In this document: piece by piece, positions 26,563-32,824 of the stretch
How the letters are laid out: each line of letters opens with the position of its first letter
Position numbering within the stretch: position 1 is the stretch's first letter
DNA from: Nostoc sp. FACHB-280
GTDB lineage: Bacteria > Cyanobacteriota > Cyanobacteriia > Cyanobacteriales > Nostocaceae
Length of the DNA stretch: 64,000 nucleotides
Direction of reading: 5' to 3'
Assembly: GCF_014697615.1 (NCBI RefSeq)
Contig: NZ_JACJSD010000037.1
Span: forward strand, 1-64,000
The notes under the pieces: model-generated
Seen by the model: the letters and a program-made list of their open reading frames with translations, nothing else
Databases searched by the model: none
What the model was told of the DNA's origin: nothing
Position numbers and translations under genes: made by a program

Positions 26563-28233
26563 TCAGGACTCGGTTGTTGATGGGCGTTCAAAAGCTGGAC
26601 AGTAACCTTCCAGGGTGACTTTAAAGTTATATAAAGGTGAGACAGGGTTCCAACAACGCTGTCCTCTTTGATGTCGGCAAGTACCACAGCAATCAATATC
26701 TGATAAAGTATAGCGATCGCCACTTTGATTTAGTAATTCTCTTTGGGATAATCCACGTAAGACAATTTCTTCCCCTTGCCAACGCGCTTCAATTAAACCT
26801 GTATCGGCAAACTCTCGCCAACGCGGGTCTTCGGTAATCGCTTCTGGTAAAGAGATGGTGATGACTGTGGCTAATTCTGTCAGTTCACCTTCGTAGTTAG
26901 TCTCCGGTGCGGCTGGTTGAACAAATGTTTCCCCAATTGGTAGTTCTACTGAGGTGTTAGCTGCTGGTGAGTGGACGTGATAGCGGTTTTGTAATTCTTC
27001 TAAGCTAGTGAGATCAGCTAAGTAAGCAGCCGAACCATGAACGAATAAGACATGCTGGGGGCGCAAATTGTGAATTAGTTGAGTCGTACCAGGGCCATCA
27101 CTATGTTGCGCCAGCAAATAACTTTCGACAGTGGTAGAAGTTAAGTTTTGTTTGTTAATTTTTACATCAATTTTCTCTGGTACCAGAATCAGCCAAGGGA
27201 CTGTATTGGGTTGACAATATTCGCCTAAATCAGCATTGGAATCTGTCAGCACAATACAGGGGGACTTTCCCACAACAGCACGCTGTTCTGGTTGCAAGCG
27301 CCGGACTCTGGGACGTACCCGTTCATCCCAAAACAAGGGTTGATGACGGGCAAAGTTCTGCACAGAGGGGGGAAGATAAGGTAAGAGTTCTAAATAAGCA
27401 TCGCAACCTTTCGCCACAGTACCATCTACCCAAATATCTAAATCCCGTCCGGTGAAGTGATGATGACTCCGCAGCAGCATTAATAGTTCTTGTCCTAAAC
27501 CTAATGCGGGTGTGGGGAGAAGTACAGCATGAGAGTCGGCGATGGCGCGATTAATTCTTTCCGCTAGTTGGTTTTCTTGGTTGCGGCGGTGGGGATGACG
27601 TGATGTCCCATAAGTACCTTCGATGATTAATACATTCACATCTAATCCCCGCAGTTCTTCTAAGCGCAAACCTTCTACTAAGCGGGAATTGGAGAGGAAG
27701 AAGTCACCTGTGTAGAGTACTTTGTAAGCGCGATGTTCGGTGGTGTAGGTGAGTAAAATTGCTACAGCCCCTGGTAAGTGTCCGGCGGGAAATAACTCTA
27801 CGACTAAACCTTCTTGCAATTCTACGGGCGATCGCAACGGCAGCGCATGACACAATTGGGGAGTATCTTTGAGGTTTTGTTCTGGCCAGTTTAATGGCAA
27901 TAATTTTGTAGTGACTTCACTGGCATAAATAGGTAAAAGTGGGAAAGCTTTATGTAATGCCAACACACCTCTAGCATGATCTGGGTGAGCATGACTGATC
28001 AATACAACATCTGCGGGTAAGGGTGAACTTCCTCGCCGTGCTGACTTGGTTAACCCCTTTTGCAGTGACGCAATATCCTCCATTCCACAATCTAGTAGAA
28101 TGCGATGCGGCCCCATTTTGACCAGTAAACATACACCCTCATCATTATGCTGGACACTGTAAGGAAAACAGTTTAATTCAACATTTGTTTCCTCAGTATC
28201 AAAGCGAGAGGATGTCGACAGATTATCCCTCAT
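26563..28233 (-). CDS. MBL-fold hydrolase with beta-CASP domain
   Basis: A 556-residue protein. The metallo-beta-lactamase motif 2 is SHAHPDHARGVLAL (HxHxDH), with later zinc ligands in LFPAGHLPGAVAILL and VLYTGDFFLSNSRLVEGL. A beta-CASP-like insert and the C-terminal LFVHGSAAYLADLTSLEELQNRYHVHSP, a VHG(S)-type RNA-specificity motif, follow. The last 40 residues contain four cysteines (DCCGTCRHQRGQRCWNP...GYCP) that look like a metal-binding knuckle. It is probably an RNase or RNA-processing enzyme. Target unknown. Confidence 0.83.
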   Translation of the reverse strand: MRDNLSTSSRFDTEETNVELNCFPYSVQHNDEGVCLLVKMGPHRILLDCGMEDIASLQKGLTKSARRGSSPLPADVVLISHAHPDHARGVLALHKAFPLLPIYASEVTTKLLPLNWPEQNLKDTPQLCHALPLRSPVELQEGLVVELFPAGHLPGAVAILLTYTTEHRAYKVLYTGDFFLSNSRLVEGLRLEELRGLDVNVLIIEGTYGTSRHPHRRNQENQLAERINRAIADSHAVLLPTPALGLGQELLMLLRSHHHFTGRDLDIWVDGTVAKGCDAYLELLPYLPPSVQNFARHQPLFWDERVRPRVRRLQPEQRAVVGKSPCIVLTDSNADLGEYCQPNTVPWLILVPEKIDVKINKQNLTSTTVESYLLAQHSDGPGTTQLIHNLRPQHVLFVHGSAAYLADLTSLEELQNRYHVHSPAANTSVELPIGETFVQPAAPETNYEGELTELATVITISLPEAITEDPRWREFADTGLIEARWQGEEIVLRGLSQRELLNQSGDRYTLSDIDCCGTCRHQRGQRCWNPVSPLYNFKVTLEGYCPAFERPSTTES

Positions 28234-28493
28234 GCTTTCCCCCCTCCAACCTAATCACCTTTGACGTATCGCAAAAGCTTGAGTTTTGGAGATTTTGCTT
28301 TTGTGACATAGGGCTAAGTTTTGGACTGCGCCCATATACCGTGAAATTGAGGATTTTTGATTGGAGAGAACGCCTTTGACAAACCTAAATTGGTTCATAA
28401 AAGTTAGGCATGATTTACCTTGAAAAAGTGCTGAGTGCTGAGTAAAAAGACTACTCATCAGCCCCTAGTTTCTTTTTCGTTTATGACTGCTAG
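28234..28493. repeat. spacer with TGAGTGC heptamer repeats
   Basis: Holds an AGTGCTGAGTGCTGAG run (about 28428-28443), the same heptamer family as 21129-21160 and 47176-47206. Nothing else was recognised. Confidence 0.5.
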
Positions 28494-28616
28494 TTAATGT
28501 GCAGAGCCATTGCCATGATAGTTCTCTGAATCATAAAATCCATTTTTCGTGCCAAAAAATAGGCACGCAACAGTAAAAACTACTGTTAATCCAGCCAATA
28601 TCAGCTTGACATCCAT
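28494..28616 (-). CDS. 40-residue single-helix membrane protein
   Basis: The minus strand from ATG at 28616 to TAA at 28494 encodes 40 residues: MDVKLILAGLTVVFTVACLF, then FGTKNGFYDSENYHGNGSAH. One transmembrane helix (about 4-22) is followed by a short polar tail with FYDSxNYHGNGSAH. A GAGGG ribosome-binding site precedes the ATG by 9 bases. The composition, RBS and tail look like a real conserved gene. Size and topology resemble the small single-helix subunits of photosynthetic membrane complexes (for example NDH-1 subunits such as NdhP), but I cannot confirm which. Confidence 0.75.
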   Translation of the reverse strand: MDVKLILAGLTVVFTVACLFFGTKNGFYDSENYHGNGSAH

Positions 28617-28954
28617 TGTCTACTACCCTCTACTAAAGACTTTCTTATCTTAATAGAACGACTCTACAGACAAGCAGAATCACTAGAAAATCTTTACTAT
28701 GCTGGGCTTGATGGTGCAGTAAGTAGATTTACTCTTATGAGATAAATTCTAAAACGTTTCGGTACACCTGTCCATCTATTAACCTCAGCAGATTTTATTA
28801 CTGCAAAGGTACTTTTGTACTAATTTAGCATATACTTTATTACTGGTATTTATGAATACTTTTATCCCTCGTTTTACTGATATAGATTTGTAGACTTATG
28901 ATTTGTGTACTTTTAATTTATATACTTATTTTTGGTGTATAAAAATTTTATTTA
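28617..28954. other. AT-rich intergenic region
   Basis: A 338-base AT-rich stretch between the small membrane-protein gene and the parA operator. It must hold the promoters of both. No other feature was recognised. Confidence 0.4.
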
Positions 28955-29006
28955 CTAAACATCTAGATGTTTAGACATTTTGCTATTCAGATGTTTAAAT
29001 GTTTAA
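28955..29006. promoter_or_regulatory. operator/partition-site-like repeats upstream of parA
   Basis: A perfect 20-bp palindrome CTAAACATCTAGATGTTTAG (28955-28974) is followed by two tandem copies of ATGTTTAA (28991-29006). All share the core ATGTTTA, which so occurs four times (one inverted) in 52 bases, 30-80 bases before the parA start. This layout is typical of repressor/centromere sites bound by RHH partners of small ParA proteins. Confidence 0.65.
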
Positions 29007-29035
29007 ATTGCGTAAAATCTTGGCAGGTAAATAAA

Positions 29036-29626
29036 ATGATCATCACTGTCGCCGCTTTTAAAGGAGGGGTAGGTAAATCAACAACAGCGTTGCATTTAGC
29101 TACATACTTGCAAAACAAAGCTGACACACTATTAGTAGATGGAGATTTAAACCGTAGTGCTTTAGATTGGTCTAACCGGGGTTGTTTACCGTTTAAAGTT
29201 GCAGATGAAGCGCAAGCAGTGGGTTTGGCTAAACTTTATGAACATATAGTAATAGATACTCCAGCCAAACCAGATGCAGATGAATTAAAAACCCTGGCGA
29301 AAGGTTGTGATTTATTAGTTATACCAACAACTCCAGATGTGATCGCACTAGCCGCAACCTTACAAATGGTAGAGTCATTGCAAAAACTCAAAACCAACTA
29401 CCGAATTTTGCTCACCCTGATTCCACCATTACCTAATAAAGCAGGCGAAGAAGCAAGAACAACCTTGTTAAGTGCAGGTTTACCTATATTTCAATCAGGT
29501 ATTCGGCGACTGGCTGTATTTCAACGTGCAGCTTTAGAAGGAGTTCCTGTAAATGCTGTTAAAGATCCTTACGCTCAAATTGCTTGGCGGTGTTACGCTG
29601 AAGCCGGAAAAGAAATATTGAAATAA
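29036..29626 (+). CDS. parA: ParA-family partition ATPase
   Basis: A 196-residue P-loop ATPase with the deviant Walker A KGGVGKST (residues 9-16, signature lysine K9), Walker A' DGDLNRSALDW and Walker B-like YEHIVIDTPAK. It lacks the N-terminal DNA-binding domain, so it is a small (type Ib-like) ParA. I start at the ATG at 29036 (MIITVAAF) because an upstream start at 28967 would lie within the operator palindrome. It is followed after 5 bases by an RHH protein gene, as in ParF-ParG and delta-omega pairs of plasmids. Confidence 0.88.
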   Translation: MIITVAAFKGGVGKSTTALHLATYLQNKADTLLVDGDLNRSALDWSNRGCLPFKVADEAQAVGLAKLYEHIVIDTPAKPDADELKTLAKGCDLLVIPTTPDVIALAATLQMVESLQKLKTNYRILLTLIPPLPNKAGEEARTTLLSAGLPIFQSGIRRLAVFQRAALEGVPVNAVKDPYAQIAWRCYAEAGKEILK

Positions 29627-29631
29627 TTAAA

Positions 29632-29895
29632 ATGAATAACAAGAAAAAGACTAGTCGGTTTGATGATTTAATTGATGCTGCCCGTAGTCGTCAACTCAGA
29701 GATAAATTGCCAACAGTTGACGATAAACCAACATCTCCTACTAAAAGTACAGACCCAGATTATACCCGTACAACTATTTATTTGCCTAAACAACTACACC
29801 GCCAACTCAAAGCCGCCGCAGTCTCTCAAGAACGGCAAATGAGTGATATTGTGACCGAATTAATTGAACAATGGCTGTTAACTCAATCTGGTTAA
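29632..29895 (+). CDS. ribbon-helix-helix DNA-binding protein (ParG/omega/CopG-like)
   Basis: An 87-residue protein. A charged, flexible N-terminus (about 45 residues) precedes a ribbon-helix-helix fold: TRTTIYLPKQLHRQLKAAAVSQERQMSDIVTELIEQWL. The beta-strand TRTTIYL should contact DNA as a dimer. Mobile N-terminus plus RHH is the architecture of ParG-type centromere-binding repressors. The gene lies 5 bases after parA, so the pair forms one operon. It probably binds the ATGTTTA repeats upstream. Confidence 0.8.
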   Translation: MNNKKKTSRFDDLIDAARSRQLRDKLPTVDDKPTSPTKSTDPDYTRTTIYLPKQLHRQLKAAAVSQERQMSDIVTELIEQWLLTQSG

Positions 29896-30065
29896 CTGGC
29901 GAAAAATCAAGGGTTTGTGTAAGGGTGTATGTATCCACAACCCTTACTGCCCATACCGTTCGGCTAATGCTGACGGCGCAGCCATTTCGCAGAACATAGA
30001 GTATAATATCTGGCTTGATGATGAATTACTTATAAGTATATATTCTTAATTGAGCTAGATTCTTT

Positions 30066-30458
30066 ATGGGAATGATCTTATTATTGATTTTAATCGTTTG
30101 GGCTGTTGTAGTTTTTGTAGGTTTATCCTCGGTTTTAATCTCATTTATTAGTTGTCGTAATGTGCCAGGATACCGAAATATTGCTATTATTAGCGCAGTT
30201 TTTATTCCTGCAATTCTTTTATATTTAACCTTCTTGGATATCTCAACCAATAAACCTACTCCTAGCCCAATTTATGAGATTCAACTACTGGCAATTATTG
30301 TTTGGTCTAAAACTTTTTTAATTTGCTTTTTGGGCGGTTTTGTAACTGCAGCACTTGCTGTATTTAAATCTAATGCTATACGTTGTTACTCAGCCATTAG
30401 TTGGGGTTTTTTGATTTCATCTCTTGCGGCTTCTGCATTTGTGTTTATCAAATTTTGA
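30066..30458 (+). CDS. hypothetical membrane protein
   Basis: A 130-residue protein with four predicted transmembrane helices (about residues 2-28, 38-58, 72-95, 105-128) and short loops. No signature motif is recognised. The gene is AT-rich and lies between the parA-RHH module and xisH, so it may be part of the accessory region. The antisense frame at 30026-30250 is not considered real. Confidence 0.5.
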   Translation: MGMILLLILIVWAVVVFVGLSSVLISFISCRNVPGYRNIAIISAVFIPAILLYLTFLDISTNKPTPSPIYEIQLLAIIVWSKTFLICFLGGFVTAALAVFKSNAIRCYSAISWGFLISSLAASAFVFIKF

Positions 30459-30565
30459 TTTACACCATGTAAAGGCAAGTCAGCGCGTTGCGGAGGGAAC
30501 TGTTTGGTTATTTTTTACCTTCTGGGATACTTGACAAGGAGATTGTATTTGGGAAGATATAATAT

Positions 30566-30982
30566 ATGCCAACAAAAGATATATTTCATCAAGTTGTAAA
30601 ATTAGCCTTACAAAAAGATGGTTGGACAATCACCGACGATCCCTTATCGTTACAATTAGAAGATGATCAAGTATTTATAGACTTGGGTGCGGAACGCTTG
30701 ATTGCTGCACAGCGAGATCAAGAAAAGATTGCTGTTGAAATTAAGAGTTTTCTAGCTCCATCCAATTTATCTGAATTTCATACAGCACTTGGTCAGTTTT
30801 TGAATTATCGTATTGTCCTGCGAGAAAAACAACCAGAACGTGAGCTTTATTTAGCAGTAAACTTAGAAACTTATAATGATTTTTTTAGTCGTAGACTTCC
30901 ACAGTTAAGTATTATTGAATACCAATTAAAGTTAATTATTTTTGATCCAGTTCAGGAGGAAATAATAACATGGACAAAGTAG
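30566..30982 (+). CDS. xisH: XisH family protein (fdxN element excision controlling factor-like)
   Basis: A 138-residue protein with the XisH hallmarks: MPTKDIFHQVVKLALQKDGWTITDDP, YIDLGAERLIAAQ-like block (FIDLGAERLIAAQRD) and KIAVEIKSFL. The D...E-x-K pattern is a PD-(D/E)XK nuclease core. XisH acts with XisI (and XisF) in excision of the fdxN element during heterocyst differentiation in Anabaena. Most XisHI copies are not near fdxN, and their function is unknown. The last 13 bases overlap xisI. Confidence 0.92.
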   Translation: MPTKDIFHQVVKLALQKDGWTITDDPLSLQLEDDQVFIDLGAERLIAAQRDQEKIAVEIKSFLAPSNLSEFHTALGQFLNYRIVLREKQPERELYLAVNLETYNDFFSRRLPQLSIIEYQLKLIIFDPVQEEIITWTK

Positions 30983-31305
30983 ATAAATATCAACAAATTA
31001 TTCAGGAAGTTCTTACTGAGTATAGTCAAATTAAGCCAGCTAATGGAGAGATTGAAGTAATTCCTATTTTTAACAGTGAAGCAAATATTTATCAAATTAT
31101 TCATTTAGGATGGGATAATCGTCATCGAATTTATGGGTGTACAGTTCATATTGATATTAAAGATGACAAAGTTTGGATTCAAAATGATAATACTGAAGTG
31201 GGTATTGCTAATGAATTGGTAGATAGAGGTATACCAAAGCAAGATATTGTAATTGGATATCAAGCACCTTATCTCAGGCATTTTACAGATTATGCAGTTG
31301 GTTAA
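30970..31305 (+). CDS. xisI: XisI family protein (fdxN element excision controlling factor-like)
   Basis: A 111-residue XisI protein: MDKVDKYQQIIQEVLTEYSQ, HLGWDNRHRIYGCTVHIDIKDDKVWIQND, GIANELVDRGIPKQDIVIGYQAPYLRHFTDYA. It is encoded with a 13-base overlap behind xisH, so the two are translationally coupled and presumably work together. No fdxN element gene is seen in this window. The paralogue at 45713 has the same layout. Confidence 0.92.
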   Translation: MDKVDKYQQIIQEVLTEYSQIKPANGEIEVIPIFNSEANIYQIIHLGWDNRHRIYGCTVHIDIKDDKVWIQNDNTEVGIANELVDRGIPKQDIVIGYQAPYLRHFTDYAVG

Positions 31306-31350
31306 TAGACTTCTTGTATGAATGTTATAAAACACAAATTTTAAGTCTCA

Positions 31351-31373
31351 CGCAAAGGCGCAAAGGCGCAAAG
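31351..31373. repeat. octamer tandem repeat (CGCAAAGG)3
   Basis: Three near-complete copies of CGCAAAGG in 23 bases between xisI and the TMEM175-like gene. It is a typical small repeat of this genus. Confidence 0.8.
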
Positions 31374-31414
31374 ATTTTATCCCGCTTTGATGCAACGCCC
31401 ACAATATTTGATTT

Positions 31415-31987
31415 TCACTGTCTCAAAGCTTTTTCTATTCTGCGGTCAGGAATTAGCCAGATAATGGCAACCAGAACATATAATGCACAGCCGAACCAAG
31501 AGTTGACAAAGGATAGAAGAATTGCAACCGCATAAATCAACAAGGATAGTTTGCCTTTCCAATCTCTTCCAACGGCGGTTGCAAGTGTTGAATCTTTACC
31601 GTGATGAGAAATTAAGGCACGGGTGAGAATAAAATAAGCGATCGCAGCCATGAAAAGAACTACACCATAAAGGGCAACTGGCAAGTTTGTAAAGTTTTCT
31701 CCCATCCAAGCAGTAGCAAAGGGTATTAAAGATAACCAGAACAATAAATGTAAGTTAGCCCATAATGTCCGACCGTTAACTTGTCTAACGGCCTGTAGTA
31801 AGTGATGGTGGTTGTTCCAATAGATACCGACGTTGACGAAACTTAAGAGGTAGCTAAGAAATATTGGAATTAGTGGACGGAGTGCGCTTATTTCAGCCCC
31901 ATGAGGCACTTTTAATTCCAGCACCATAATAGTGATGATGATTGCGATTACACCATCGCTAAATGCTTCTAATCGCCCTTTTCCCAT
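31415..31987 (-). CDS. TMEM175 family (DUF1211) membrane protein, putative potassium channel
   Basis: A 190-residue protein with six hydrophobic segments. The first carries the family-defining motif RLEAFSDGVIAIIITIMVLEL (FSD in helix 1), which lines the pore and gives K+ selectivity in bacterial TMEM175 channels. Length is right for a single six-helix repeat that assembles as a tetramer. The function as a K+ leak channel is inferred from the family. Confidence 0.88.
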   Translation of the reverse strand: MGKGRLEAFSDGVIAIIITIMVLELKVPHGAEISALRPLIPIFLSYLLSFVNVGIYWNNHHHLLQAVRQVNGRTLWANLHLLFWLSLIPFATAWMGENFTNLPVALYGVVLFMAAIAYFILTRALISHHGKDSTLATAVGRDWKGKLSLLIYAVAILLSFVNSWFGCALYVLVAIIWLIPDRRIEKALRQ

Positions 31988-32422
31988 CGGTTTATCAGGT
32001 GGTTTTGCTATGCTTCTGTAAATTACCTTGTTGGTAAGCTGGCAGCAAGTATTTGACTAAAAAGTTTAGAGTTGTGGAAGTTGAATTTTTTGTATTTCAC
32101 GCAGAGACGCGGAGGCGTAGCACCTAGCCCCGACGAATGGAATTCGCGGCTATAAAAACGAAGTCCGCCTACGCGGACTAAAAAAATCAGGGTTGTTGAA
32201 CCCGCGTAGGCGGGTTTTGTCTGTGTAGCTGCGACTTCAGTCGCTTGGTGCAAGATGTGAAACTACGCCCTTCTCCTATCGGAGATGCTGCACGAAAGGC
32301 TATGCTCAGGACAAGCTCAGTAACCGGAGATGCAGAGAGGAATGACCGCAAATTTACTCAAATTGCCCAAATAACCGATACAATCGTTTAAATAGATTCT
32401 AAATTATATTTAAGCGATCGCT
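31988..32422. other. repeat-filled intergenic region
   Basis: A 435-base gap occupied largely by dispersed repeats: CACGCAGAGACGCGG (about 32098-32112) and the composite element at 32162-32262. A HIP1 site sits just before the EACC1-like start. No gene. Confidence 0.55.
32162..32262. repeat. composite palindromic repeat, copy 2 (TTTTGTCTGTGTAG family)
   Basis: Two GC-rich hairpins, AGTCCGC/GCGGACT (32162-32179) and AACCCGC/GCGGGTT (32199-32216), precede GGTTTTGTCTGTGTAG and CGACTTCAGTCGCTTGGTGCAAG, which matches 10946-10993. The minus-strand reading frame across it is an artefact of the repeat. Confidence 0.8.
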
Positions 32423-32824
32423 ATGGTAACTACATCTAATGTGCAGGTGACTGTTTCCCTGACGGAATTGGGTTTGGATGATGAAGAGTTGCAAGCCCAA
32501 GTACAGAATTTGCTTCCCCAGTTGCGCGAGGTGGATGGGGTAGAGGATGCAGATTTAGTTGCGGTTACGGATGTACCAGAAGGTTCTAAGGCTTTGGGTG
32601 GTTTTTTGTTGGGGTTTTTGAATGCAGAGGTGAACCCCAAAAACTTGAAAGCTTTGTTTGGGTTTCTGGGCGATCGCTTTGGCAACAAACCAATTAAAAT
32701 TTTGGTGAAAGCGCCTGACGGTAGAGAAATCAACATCGAAGCCAGCAGCCGCGAAGAATTTGACTTTGCTTACCAAAAAGCCCAGGAATTTCTCAACAAT
32801 ACATCAAACAGCAACAATGCCTAA
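32423..32824 (+). CDS. effector-associated constant component EACC1-like protein
   Basis: A 133-residue acidic protein: VQVTVSLTELGLDDEELQAQVQNLLPQLREV, then DVPEGSKALGGFLLGFLN, FGFLGDRFGNKPIKILVKAPDGREINIEASS. The pattern (strand, long helix, hydrophobic 'GALG' helix, then a VTV-type strand with DG) resembles EACC1, a small constant component of predicted NTP-dependent conflict systems that sits beside caspase or protease effectors. Its stop codon overlaps the caspase gene by 8 bases. The family call is by pattern memory and needs a profile search. Confidence 0.65.
   Translation: MVTTSNVQVTVSLTELGLDDEELQAQVQNLLPQLREVDGVEDADLVAVTDVPEGSKALGGFLLGFLNAEVNPKNLKALFGFLGDRFGNKPIKILVKAPDGREINIEASSREEFDFAYQKAQEFLNNTSNSNNA

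Noticed and set aside
28967-29035. Longer N-terminus of ParA
   Set aside because: The start would lie inside the 20-bp operator palindrome, and the residues before MIITVAAF are not ParA-like.
32023-32253. Minus-strand frame reading HQATEVAATQTKP
   Set aside because: Same repeat as above; no gene-like features and no RBS.
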